A stretch of 7,097 nucleotides of DNA, taken from NCBI GenBank assembly GCA_019310195.1, contig JAFDET010000199.1, forward strand, positions 1 to 7,097. Direction: 5' to 3'. This document shows, one piece after another, positions 1-6,176 of the stretch; positions within the stretch are counted from its first letter, which is position 1; every line of letters begins with the position of its first letter. The position numbers were made by a program, and so were the translations under genes. Origin of the DNA: Deltaproteobacteria bacterium (GTDB taxonomy: Bacteria > Myxococcota_A > UBA9160 > JAFDET01). The notes under the pieces are model-generated. The model worked only from the letters and a program-made list of their open reading frames with translations. It was not told the DNA's origin and searched no databases.

Positions 1-918
1 CGCCGTGACCTCCGGCTCGTCGCCGTCGCCGGGCCCGGCCAGGTCGGCCTCCGAGATCGTCACCGCGTCCGCGGGCTCCTGGGTGTCCAGGCCGTCCAGC
101 GGAGGGAAGTCGGGCAGGGTGTCGCGGATCTCCTGGTCCGAGGCCTGGGCGCGCCGGCGCAGGAAGAACCAGACGGCCAGCAGGGCCGCCACGATGGCCG
201 CGATGGGCAGCATCCCGAACCCGGAGTCGTCCTCCTCGGCCGCCGACGGCTCGGGCCGGCGCGGCACGGGCGCCTGCGGGCGGGGCTTCGCCGGAGCCCG
301 GGGTGCCCGGGCGCCCAGGGGCGCGGGCTCTCCCTGGGGACCTTCGGTGCCGGGAGGAGCGTCGGGGCCCCGGGGCGGGGCGGCACCCGCCAGCGGCTTC
401 GGCGGAGGGGTCGTGAGCGGCGAGGCCGGGGGCGGAGCCGGCGGCTTCTGCGGCGCCTGGGCCACCCGCTTCGGAGCCGGCTTGGGCTTGGGCGGCGGAG
501 GCGGCGCGGCCTTGGGCGCGGCTGCCTTCTTGGCCGGCGGACGCACGTCGATCACGATCCGATGGGGGCCCTTCAGCGTCATGTCCGCGACACGCGGCGC
601 GTCCACGGTCAGCCGGATCAGCGCCACGGCTCCCTTGCCCTTGGGCTTCACGCGCACGGACTGCACCAGGCCCCGGCGTCCGCCCAGGGCGAAGGCGCCC
701 GTGGCCGAGTCCAGCTCGACCGTCAGCTCGGCGACGCTGCCGCCGCCCGATGGCAGCGACTGACTGCGGATGCGGTATTCGCTGGGTCCATCCAGTTCCA
801 GCACCACGCGCGTGTAGCCCTTGTGGGCTCCCACGCGGACGTCGACCACGCGGGTGGCATCCGCGCGCGCGGCGACCAGCACGGCCACCAACAGGACCGG
901 GACGAAGACGCGTCGCAT
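1..918 (-). CDS. AMIN-domain membrane protein, C-terminus cut by window edge
   Basis: Read on the minus strand from the ATG at 918-916, the frame is open for 306 codons to position 1 without a stop, so the protein is partial. Residues 1-21 look like a signal peptide (basic MRR, hydrophobic VLLVAVLVAA core, cleavage near ADA/T). Residues about 22-127 look like an AMIN domain: a beta-rich stretch with VVLELDGPSEYRI and, at the end, PHRIVIDVRPP. In AmiC amidases and PilQ secretins this domain binds or localises to peptidoglycan. Residues 128-230 are a Pro/Ala/Lys-rich linker. Residues about 235-253 form one hydrophobic helix followed by RRR, then an acidic tail. The predicted topology is periplasmic AMIN, one membrane pass and a cytoplasmic tail. 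No amidase or secretin domain is visible. It is the last visible gene of the minus-strand cluster, 12 nt after the preceding stop. The AMIN call is by pattern; the overall role is unknown. Confidence 0.8.
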   Translation of the reverse strand, partial: MRRVFVPVLLVAVLVAARADATRVVDVRVGAHKGYTRVVLELDGPSEYRIRSQSLPSGGGSVAELTVELDSATGAFALGGRRGLVQSVRVKPKGKGAVALIRLTVDAPRVADMTLKGPHRIVIDVRPPAKKAAAPKAAPPPPPKPKPAPKRVAQAPQKPPAPPPASPLTTPPPKPLAGAAPPRGPDAPPGTEGPQGEPAPLGARAPRAPAKPRPQAPVPRRPEPSAAEEDDSGFGMLPIAAIVAALLAVWFFLRRRAQASDQEIRDTLPDFPPLDGLDTQEPADAVTISEADLAGPGDGDEPEVTA

Positions 919-927
919 GTTCACTCT

Positions 928-932
928 CTCCT
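928..932 (-). promoter_or_regulatory. Shine-Dalgarno of the AMIN gene, overlapping the upstream stop
   Basis: On the minus strand AGGAG lies 9 nt before the ATG at 918. It shares bases with the TAG stop (933-931) of the preceding gene, reading TAGGAG. This supports the 918 start and suggests that ribosomes ending the upstream gene can re-initiate here. Confidence 0.75.
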
Positions 933-1740
933 AGGCCGTTGACCGGCGCACTTGCGGGGCGGCGGGGGGAGAGGGTGCGAGGAGGGGGCGCACTTCTAGG
1001 ATCGCCCGCTGGATGCGCGGACCGTACCACGACACCAGGGTGCCGTCGATGCAGTGGATTCGCCCGTCGCGCGCCGCCGGGACGGGAAGCGTCGCCAGCT
1101 CCGCGGCGTCGGCGGGCCCGAACGGGTAGGGCTCGTCGGGCAGCAGGATCACCTCCGGCGCCGCCCGGGCCACGTCGTCCAGGGTCACTCGCGGATAGCG
1201 CCGGTCGCCCCACTGGGCGAAGACGTTGCGCCCGCCGCACAGCGCGAGCAGGTCGTGGATGTAGGTGTCGCCGCCCACGCTCATCCACGGGTCGCGCCAG
1301 ATCGGGCAGAAGACGCGCGTCCGGCGCGCGGGCCCCTGCGTCTCGGCGTGGCGAAGCGCCTCATCCAGCGGTGCCAGCAGGGCCGCGCGCGCCTCGGCCG
1401 GGGCGCCCAGGTCCGCCAGCTGGCCCAGCAGCGCCGCGGCCTCGTGCACCGTGCGCGGGTAGGTCACCCACACGTCGATCCCGGCGCCGCGTAGGCGCTC
1501 CACGGTGCGCCGGGTGTTCTCCTCGTGGTTGGCGATCACCAGGTCCGGGGCCAGGGCGACCACCGCGTCCACGTCCGTGTCCTTGGTGCCGCCCACCTTG
1601 GGCAGGGCCGCCACGCCGTTCGCGGGATGCACGCACCAGTCGGTGACGCCCACCAGCCGCTCGCCCAGGCTCAGGGCGAACAGCGCTTCGCTGAGGCACG
1701 GCACCAGCGATACGATGCGCCGCGCATCGCGTCGGTTCAC
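931..1740 (-). CDS. Cobalamin/metal-binding helical-backbone receptor (BtuF-like), no signal peptide
   Basis: This 269-residue protein starts at GTG 1740, whose GTGA overlaps the TGA stop of the upstream ATPase. Upstream codons in this frame are low-complexity Arg/Gly/Ala shadow of the ATPase, so 1740 is preferred. It resembles periplasmic-binding-protein type 2 (BtuF/FecB fold). RIVSLVPCLSEALFALSLG (residues 8-26), VGVTDWCVHP (30-39), KVGGTK (48-53) and PDLVIANHEEN (65-75) form the first lobe. VFCPIWRDPWMSVGGDTY (143-160) begins the second lobe, which includes LLPDEPYPF (199-207). Glu73/74 and Glu203 fall near the lobe-surface glutamates that dock BtuF onto BtuC; this equivalence is inferred. 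Unlike BtuF it begins directly with MNRRDARRIVSL, with no signal peptide or lipobox, so it is probably cytosolic. Signal-less members annotated as cobalamin-binding protein are common. No BtuC or BtuD gene is in the window. The ligand is unproven: corrinoid is likely, haem or a metal chelate possible. Confidence 0.85.
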   Translation of the reverse strand: MNRRDARRIVSLVPCLSEALFALSLGERLVGVTDWCVHPANGVAALPKVGGTKDTDVDAVVALAPDLVIANHEENTRRTVERLRGAGIDVWVTYPRTVHEAAALLGQLADLGAPAEARAALLAPLDEALRHAETQGPARRTRVFCPIWRDPWMSVGGDTYIHDLLALCGGRNVFAQWGDRRYPRVTLDDVARAAPEVILLPDEPYPFGPADAAELATLPVPAARDGRIHCIDGTLVSWYGPRIQRAILEVRPLLAPSPPAAPQVRRSTA

Positions 1741-2897
1741 GGCGCGAAGCTCACCTCGAGAACCCCGTCTTCGAGCCGGGCGCTGGTGATCTCGCGGCCC
1801 GTCAGGGAGGCCGGCAGGGTCACCACGCGTTCGGCGTCGCGCACGCGAACCAGCAGGCGCTCGCCGTTCCGCGTCACCCGCAGCTCTTCCTTGCTGGCGC
1901 CCGGCAGGTCGATCTCCAGCAGCGCGTGCTGGCCGCGCTTGCGCAGTCGGATCGGTCGCGCGCGGGTGAAGAGCGCCGCGGGGTCGCGGTCGCCGTAGAG
2001 CTCGGCGCCCAGCGCGCCCAGGGCCTCGGCGCCCAGCACTTCGTGCGGCCGCAACGGCGCGTAGAGGAGCGGCACCGGAAACGAGGCCCGGATCTCCGCC
2101 AGCTCCTCGTCCTGTCGCTGGGCCCAGCGTGCGAAGTAGCCGCCGGCGGCGACGTCGGGCAGCACTCGGTTCACCAGCACCGCGTCCGTGGCCACCCCGT
2201 AGAGCGACAGGTACGCGAACGAACGGCGCGTCTCCTCCACGACCACCCGCGCCGGGTTCACCACCAGGCGCGCGGTGGTGCGGTCGCCGTCCAGCAGGAT
2301 CTGGCGCACGTCCTCCACCTCGCGGTAGAGGCGCTCGAAGGCGTCGAAGAACTTCTCCTCGGGAATCAGCTTCCCGGGCAGGATGCGGTTCACGATGGGC
2401 CGTAGGGCGCGCACGCCGCGCCGCTTGATCTCCCAGAAGTTCTCCATGAACAGGCGCAGCGCGTCGGGGAAGCGCAGCATGCGCAGCGTGTCGCCGGTGG
2501 GAGCGCAGTCCACGACGCACAGGTCGAAGTCGCCGGTGGCCTCGACCTCGCGCACCGCGCGCAGCGAGACCAGCTCCTCCATGCCGGGGAAGACCAGCAG
2601 CTCTTCGGCCACCAGCTCGGATGTCTCCTCGCGCAGCAGCTCCCGCAGCCACTCCTGGATCTCGGACCAGGCGCGATCCAGCTCGTCCAGGACGCCCACC
2701 TCCTGGGCCACCAGGCGCGGCGCCACCTCTACCGGGCGCGCGCCGATGCGGCGCGCGAAGGCGTCTCCCAGGCTGTGAGCCGAGTCGGTGGAGAGCAGGA
2801 AGGTGCGCCGGCCCTGCTGGGCGGCGTGCATCGCCGTCGCCGCGGCCAGGCTCGTCTTGCCCACACCGCCCTTGCCCGTGAGCAGCAGCACCCGCAT
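1737..2897 (-). CDS. ArsA/Get3-like ATPase with C-terminal HSP20-like domain (second copy)
   Basis: This 386-residue protein starts at ATG 2897, which shares one base with the TGA of the preceding ATPase (TGATG). It belongs to the SIMIBI class, ArsA/Get3 family. The deviant Walker A is GKGGVGKTS (8-16) with signature Lys9; switch I is LSTDSAHS (35-42) with Asp38; switch II is VVDCAPTGDTLRM (128-140); a VNRVLP motif (242-247) matches the Get3 adenine-contact region. Residues about 320-386 form an HSP20/alpha-crystallin-like domain (ALLEIDLPGASKEEL, LLVRV, GVLEVSFAP). The ArsA metalloid cysteines and the Get3 CxxC are absent, and the His of the ArsA motif DTAPTGH is Asp136. The architecture resembles Get3d and the paired actinobacterial ATPases of the Rv3679/Rv3680 type. 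It probably forms a homodimer, or a heterodimer with its neighbour. The client is unknown: membrane-protein or hydrophobic-cofactor handling is more plausible than arsenite export. Confidence 0.9.
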   Translation of the reverse strand: MRVLLLTGKGGVGKTSLAAATAMHAAQQGRRTFLLSTDSAHSLGDAFARRIGARPVEVAPRLVAQEVGVLDELDRAWSEIQEWLRELLREETSELVAEELLVFPGMEELVSLRAVREVEATGDFDLCVVDCAPTGDTLRMLRFPDALRLFMENFWEIKRRGVRALRPIVNRILPGKLIPEEKFFDAFERLYREVEDVRQILLDGDRTTARLVVNPARVVVEETRRSFAYLSLYGVATDAVLVNRVLPDVAAGGYFARWAQRQDEELAEIRASFPVPLLYAPLRPHEVLGAEALGALGAELYGDRDPAALFTRARPIRLRKRGQHALLEIDLPGASKEELRVTRNGERLLVRVRDAERVVTLPASLTGREITSARLEDGVLEVSFAP

Positions 2898-4072
2898 CAG
2901 TCGGCGCCCCGGGCGAAGCGCACGCGCAGCTGGTCCCCGTCCAGGCGAGCCGCGGCCAGATCCAGGGGAGCGATGCGGCGCGGCAGGCGCAGCGAGCGGC
3001 GCAGCGGGCCCGCCCGGACCAGCAGCTCGTCGTCCACCTTGGCTACGTCCAGCAGCGCCGGGTCTGCGCCGGGGAGTGGCAGGCACAGGGCGTAGCCGTC
3101 GTCGTCGCGCTCGAAGACCGCTTGCGAGGGCGGGGACAGTACGGCCGCCGGGTCGTGCTCGGCGAAGAGCTGTTCGCCGTGGGCGGCCAGGCGCTCGAGG
3201 CCGATGACCTCGTCGTCCTGCAGCGGCGCGGGCAGCACCGGTAGCGGGGCGAAGAGCGCTGCGACCTCGCGCAGACGCTCGTCCTGCAGGCGCCCCCAGT
3301 CGGCGAAGAAGGCCTCGGAGACGGCGGCCTCGGGCAGCAGCCGGTTCATCACCACGGCGTCGCAGGGCAGCTCGAAGAGCGACAGGTCGGTCCAGGTGCG
3401 GCGCGCCTCGTCGATCACCATGCGCTCGGGCGTCACCACCAGTCGCACGCTGGTGGACGGGTCCAGCAGGCGCCGGCGCAGCCGGCGCAGGCGCCGGTAG
3501 AGCAGCCGGTCCGCGTCCTGGAAGACGTGGCGGTCCGGCAGTGGCACCGGCACCAGCGCCCGCGCCGCCGGCGTCACGACGGCGGCCAACGCGCCCTGCA
3601 CCCGCAGCAGGATGCGCAGCGCCCCATGGGCGACGTCCGGCAGCGTGACCATGCGCAGGGTCGCCCCCGTCGGGGCGCAGTCCAGCACCACCAGGTCGTA
3701 GTCGCCGGAGCGCAGCCAGCCCTCGGCGCCCAGCAGGGTGGTGATCTCCTCGGCGCCCGGCAGCAGGGCCAGCTCTTCGGCCACCATGTCCTCGATGCCC
3801 TGGTAGCGGAGCACCGCCACCAGGTAGTCGCGGATGCGGCCCCAGTGGCGTTCGACCTCGGCGCGCGCGTCGATCTCGACGGCGTGCAGCCGGTCCTCCA
3901 CCTGCTGGGGCTCGGCGCCGAGGCGGATGGCCAGGACGTCGCCCAGGCTGTGGGCTGCGTCGGTGGATGCGACGAGCGTGCGCAGGCCACGCCGCGCGGC
4001 ACAGACCGCCGTGGCGGCTGCCGTCGTCGTCTTGCCGACGCCGCCCTTGCCTGTGTACAGCAGCAGGCGCAC
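2897..4072 (-). CDS. ArsA/Get3-like ATPase with C-terminal HSP20-like domain (first copy)
   Basis: This 391-residue protein starts at GTG 4072; an in-frame TAG lies four codons upstream, so this is the first usable start, though no strong Shine-Dalgarno is seen. The Walker A GKGGVGKTT (8-16) has Lys9 and Lys14, switch I is ASTDAAHS (35-42), switch II is VVLDCAPTGATLRM (128-141), and VMNRLLPEA (241-249) fits the adenine-contact region. In place of the ArsA H in DTAPTGH there is Ala137. Residues about 170-205 hold a helical, arginine-rich stretch (DRLLYRRLRRLRRRLL), differing from the second copy's FMENFWEIKRRG region; client-binding helices lie about here in Get3. The tail (about 318-389) is HSP20-like with ALCLPLPGADPALLDV and DQLRVRFA. 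The clear divergence from its partner suggests two specialised subunits rather than a recent duplication. The final A of its TGA stop is the first base of the next ATG. Confidence 0.9.
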   Translation of the reverse strand: MRLLLYTGKGGVGKTTTAAATAVCAARRGLRTLVASTDAAHSLGDVLAIRLGAEPQQVEDRLHAVEIDARAEVERHWGRIRDYLVAVLRYQGIEDMVAEELALLPGAEEITTLLGAEGWLRSGDYDLVVLDCAPTGATLRMVTLPDVAHGALRILLRVQGALAAVVTPAARALVPVPLPDRHVFQDADRLLYRRLRRLRRRLLDPSTSVRLVVTPERMVIDEARRTWTDLSLFELPCDAVVMNRLLPEAAVSEAFFADWGRLQDERLREVAALFAPLPVLPAPLQDDEVIGLERLAAHGEQLFAEHDPAAVLSPPSQAVFERDDDGYALCLPLPGADPALLDVAKVDDELLVRAGPLRRSLRLPRRIAPLDLAAARLDGDQLRVRFARGAD

Positions 4073-4108
4073 GTCGGGACGCTATCACGCCTCTCGGCGC
4101 GGGGGGCG

Positions 4109-4321
4109 TCAGGCTGCGGCGCCCTTGGCCGCGGGCCGCGCCCGCCGCAGGCGAGCCCGCGCTTGCGCGCCCGCCGGACCGGCGCTGTGGGTCCAGCGGT
4201 GGGCGCAGCGCGGGCACTCGGCCAGGAGCACGACTCCGTGGTCGATGACCTCGTCGGTGCGGATCTCGCTGGAGCCGCATACCAGGCAGCGGGTCAGGGT
4301 TCGCGAGGGTCGGGTCAGCAT
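4109..4321 (-). CDS. Small zinc-ribbon protein (70 aa)
   Basis: The ATG at 4321 is preceded by GGAG (4332-4329) at 7-nt spacing, which fixes the start; the same frame is open to an ATG at 4456, but that extension is Pro/Arg/Gly-rich shadow. Residues 11-43 hold CLVC (Cys12, Cys15) and CPRC (Cys36, Cys39), a C-x2-C-x20-C-x2-C knuckle pair typical of a rubredoxin-like or zinc-ribbon fold, followed by HRW. The C-terminal third is basic and Ala/Arg-rich (GAQARARLRRARPAAK), which could contact nucleic acid or an acidic partner. It stands first in the minus-strand cluster, 36 nt before the first ATPase. Metal binding is inferred from the cysteine spacing; the role is unknown. It could be a regulator or an assembly factor. 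Confidence 0.75.
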   Translation of the reverse strand: MLTRPSRTLTRCLVCGSSEIRTDEVIDHGVVLLAECPRCAHRWTHSAGPAGAQARARLRRARPAAKGAAA

Positions 4322-4342
4322 CGGCGATCTCCGTGTTCCCCG

Positions 4343-4381
4343 GGTCGCGTCGGGGCGCCCTCGAGGCGCCCCGGCGCGGCC
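4343..4381. repeat. Inverted repeat, 17-bp stem with 5-nt loop
   Basis: The left arm GGTCGCGTCGGGGCGCC (4343-4359) and right arm GGCGCCCCGGCGCGGCC (4365-4381) flank loop CTCGA. Fifteen pairs are Watson-Crick and two are G-U if transcribed from the plus strand; on the minus strand those two become A-C mismatches. It lies 22-60 nt upstream of the zinc-ribbon start, so it could sit in that operon's leader. There is no T-run, so it is not an intrinsic terminator. Confidence 0.7.
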
Positions 4382-4438
4382 GGTCGGGGGTGGTCCCGGG
4401 CGGGGGGTGACCCGGGCAGCTTCAGGAAACCATGGGGA

Positions 4439-4457
4439 CGTGACGGATCCGGTCACG
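4439..4457. promoter_or_regulatory. Operator-like dyad CGTGAC-N7-GTCACG
   Basis: Two 6-bp arms are separated by seven bases (GGATCCG), about 90-107 bp before the oxidoreductase start. The core TGAC-N7-GTCA recurs at 6986-7000. No regulator gene is visible in the window. Operator function is inferred from symmetry and position only. Confidence 0.35.
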
Positions 4458-4535
4458 GGCTCCCGGAAAAAAATGGGGGCTCCGGGGTGGCGTGTCCTAG
4501 GATGGTCCTCCGCTGCGACGGGGGCGTGACGGCGC

Positions 4536-4542
4536 GGAGGAG
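4536..4542 (+). promoter_or_regulatory. Shine-Dalgarno of the LLM oxidoreductase
   Basis: GGAGGAG lies just upstream of GTG 4546 (5 nt from the GGAGG core). It supports this GTG start, and no better ATG lies nearby in frame. Confidence 0.8.
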
Positions 4543-4545
4543 ATC

Positions 4546-5553
4546 GTGAAGCGAGGACTGATCCTGACCGGCGGCTCGGCGTCGGCCGATGTGGAGCTGG
4601 CTGTACGCGCGGAGGCTGCGGGCTTCGACGCCGTCTTCAGCATCGAGTTCTTCAACCGCCACGGCTTCGTGCCCCTGGGGGCCATCGCCCAGGCCACGTC
4701 GCGGGTGCGCATCGGCACGGCCATCGCCAACGCCTTCATCCGCACCCCGCTGCTTCACGCCAGCGCCGCCTTGGACCTGGACGACCTGTCCGACGGCCGC
4801 ATGATCCTGGGCCTGGGCAGCGGCACCCGGCGCATGAACCAGGACTGGTACAACGTGCCCTTCACGGCGCCGGCGCCGCGCATGGTGGAGCTGGTGCGGC
4901 TGCTGCGCGCGGCGATCCACGAGCAGAAGGGGATGGGTTTCAGCTGGGAGGGAGAGCACTGGCGCATCAAGGTGCCCATGTACTCACACGCCGCGCCCAA
5001 GGGTCCGATCCCGATCTGGGTCGCGGCGGTGAATCGCGGCATGATCGGCGCGGCCGGCCGCGCCGCCGACGGGCTGGTCGGGCACCCCATTGCCACACGC
5101 CGCTGGCATCGCGAGGTGACGTTGCCCGGTCTGCGCGCGGCCGAGTCCGCGGCGGGCCGACCCGAAGGCGCCTGCGCGCTGGCGCCCTACGTGGTCACGT
5201 CCATCGCCGACGACCGCGAGACCGCGCTGCGCGACGCCAAGGGCCAGATCGGCTTCTACTACACCACCGAGCTGTATCACTCGATCCTCGAGTTCCACGG
5301 CTGGCGCGAAGTGGGCGACGCCTGCCGCGCCGCCTTCCGCAAGGGCGACTTCAAGGCCATGACCGAGGCCGTGCCCGACGCGCTGGTGGACGAGATCGCC
5401 ATCGCCTGCACGCCCGACGAGGTGACGGATCGGCTGGCGCAGTGGAAGGGCCTGACGGAGCTCCCGATCCTCTACGCACCGACGGTGGGCGTGCCCCCGG
5501 AGCGCGTGCGCGCCAACCTGGACGCCATACTCGAGGTTTCCCCGGCGACTTGA
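4546..5553 (+). CDS. LLM-class flavin/F420-dependent oxidoreductase
   Basis: This 335-residue protein has a GTG start. It matches the bacterial luciferase-like monooxygenase / Mer-type (beta-alpha)8 family at its usual length. Seen features: AVRAEAAGFDAVFSIEFF (19-36); the TSRVRIGTAIANAF strand (51-64); the family hallmark ALDLDDLSDGRMILGLGSG (75-93), followed by the helix PRMVELVRLLRAAIHEQKG; and PIPIWVAAVNRGMIGAAGR (154-172) with AADGLVGH (173-180), near the cofactor phosphate-binding part in relatives. CTPDEVTDRLAQW (288-300) is the usual C-terminal helix that closes many LLM proteins. No signal peptide is seen, so it is cytosolic. Relatives use F420H2 or FMN for hydride transfer to diverse substrates; cofactor and substrate cannot be read from sequence. 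It is the first gene on the plus side and is followed after 51 nt by an unrelated secreted protein gene. Confidence 0.9.
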   Translation: MKRGLILTGGSASADVELAVRAEAAGFDAVFSIEFFNRHGFVPLGAIAQATSRVRIGTAIANAFIRTPLLHASAALDLDDLSDGRMILGLGSGTRRMNQDWYNVPFTAPAPRMVELVRLLRAAIHEQKGMGFSWEGEHWRIKVPMYSHAAPKGPIPIWVAAVNRGMIGAAGRAADGLVGHPIATRRWHREVTLPGLRAAESAAGRPEGACALAPYVVTSIADDRETALRDAKGQIGFYYTTELYHSILEFHGWREVGDACRAAFRKGDFKAMTEAVPDALVDEIAIACTPDEVTDRLAQWKGLTELPILYAPTVGVPPERVRANLDAILEVSPAT

Positions 5554-5604
5554 CGGGTACTCCAGCGAGGGCAAGAGTGCAGGGGCAGCGCAAGGAGTTA
5601 CGCC

Positions 5605-6121
5605 ATGCGCTGCCCTATTTACGTTGCTCTGGTTACGATCCCCGTGCTGCTGTTCGCGGGCAAGGCTGGCGCCCAGCCGACACTGACCTCTGCGCCCGGA
5701 AAAGGACAAGAGGTCGTGTACGTATTCCAGGGGGGTGTCAGCGACGACAGTGCCCCGAACGACGCGGCGACGGTGGTGTACTGCACGAACCTCTCGTCTC
5801 AGGACCCGGTGGGCGTGCGGGTGGAGTTCTTTGGTCCAGCCGGGTTCCAGATCGACAGTCTCTCGTCGAACGATATCGAGCCCGGGCACACGAAGATCTT
5901 CGCCAGCCAGCCCCTTGCGCTCATAGTCAACGAGCTGAACATGGCGACCCCGCAGATGGTCCCCGCAGAGGGTCCCGCTGAACGGCCGGGTCGTGGTCGC
6001 GGGCAAGAAGGCGAGCGTCCTGTGCTCGGCTCAGCTCTGGATCCACCCGACCACGACGAATCCGACCGTTGTGCCCCTGGCAGGGCTGCCGCTCGGCAAG
6101 CCGAAGGTCAAGTTCAAGTAG
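5605..6121 (+). pseudogene. Small secreted protein of unknown function, frameshifted
   Basis: AAGGAG (5592-5597) precedes ATG 5605 by 7 nt. Residues 1-23 look like a signal peptide (IYVALVTIPVLLF core, cleavage near AGA/Q). The frame is convincing to about residue 124 (MVPAEGP), then becomes Arg/Gly/Pro-rich with poor third-position GC. The next frame over from 5978 gives LNGRVVVAGKKASVLCSAQL and continues to TAG 6119-6121 with strongly G/C-ending codons. Removing one base near 5974-5977 joins the two into a 171-residue protein, about 148 after cleavage. It has two cysteines after cleavage (60 in VVYCTNLS, 140 in VLCSAQ) that could form a disulfide. The alternating hydrophobic pattern suggests a beta-sandwich. 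I recognise no named family, though short exported proteins with a YCTNLS-like motif and a late C-containing strand look familiar from high-GC environmental genomes. As sequenced, the uncorrected frame would stop at 6180. Likely causes: sequencing error, or a true recent mutation. Confidence 0.7.
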
Positions 6122-6133
6122 TCGCGCCGGGCT

Positions 6134-6164
6134 CGCCCCCGCGCATCCGCTATGGATCGGGGCG
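6134..6164 (+). repeat. Compound inverted repeat before the thioesterase Shine-Dalgarno
   Basis: CGCCCC (6134-6139) pairs with GGGGCG (6159-6164), and inside it ATCC (6145-6148) pairs with GGAT (6154-6157). The outer arm ends on the first base of the GGAGG site. It begins 12 nt after the corrected stop at 6121. It could be a weak transcription or translation control structure, or chance in GC-rich DNA. Confidence 0.3.
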
Positions 6165-6168
6165 GAGG
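6164..6168 (+). promoter_or_regulatory. Shine-Dalgarno deciding the thioesterase start
   Basis: GGAGG lies 8 nt before GTG 6177. The same frame is open upstream to an ATG at 6069, but that stretch overlaps the preceding coding sequence and is Ser/Arg-rich, so the GTG is preferred. Confidence 0.8.
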
Positions 6169-6176
6169 TTCGCAGC

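Larger units (their letters stand above)
4322..4545. promoter_or_regulatory. Divergent intergenic region between the ATPase operon and the oxidoreductase gene
   Basis: This is the 224-bp space between two outward-facing genes, so it should hold promoters for both. It contains a long hairpin (4343-4381), a CCCGGG-N10-CCCGGG pair near 4395-4416, a TGAC-N7-GTCA dyad (4441-4455), an A7 tract (4467-4473) between two GGGCTCC direct repeats (4457-4463 and 4477-4483), and a weak -10-like TAGGAT (4498-4503) inside the palindrome TCCTAGGA (4495-4502). No convincing -35 box was found for either direction. Confidence 0.6.

Noticed and set aside
5..763. Plus-strand 252-codon frame opposite the AMIN gene
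   Set aside because: It is Gly/Ala/Ser-rich with no recognisable domain; the minus frame has a signal peptide, an AMIN pattern and a membrane helix.
1740..2652. Longer N-terminus for the BtuF-like protein, open upstream to 2652
   Set aside because: The extra stretch is Arg/Gly/Ala-rich, lies wholly within the ATPase gene in another frame, and lacks any domain pattern; the GTGA start fits an operon junction.
1737..4072. Arsenite efflux ATPase (arsA) in an arsenic-resistance operon
   Set aside because: No arsB, arsR, arsC or arsD is present, and the metal-binding cysteines and the DTAPTGH histidine are missing.
4322..4456. Longer zinc-ribbon protein from an ATG at 4456
   Set aside because: The extension is Pro/Arg/Gly-rich and covers the hairpin region, while a good GGAG site precedes the ATG at 4321.
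3527..4549. Plus-strand 340-codon frame opposite the first ATPase
   Set aside because: Composition is His/Gln/Arg/Gly-rich without motifs, opposite a clear ATPase gene, and it runs through the intergenic hairpin.
4984..6006. Minus-strand 340-codon frame opposite the oxidoreductase and secreted protein
   Set aside because: It crosses two unrelated plus-strand genes and has shadow-type Arg/His/Gly composition.
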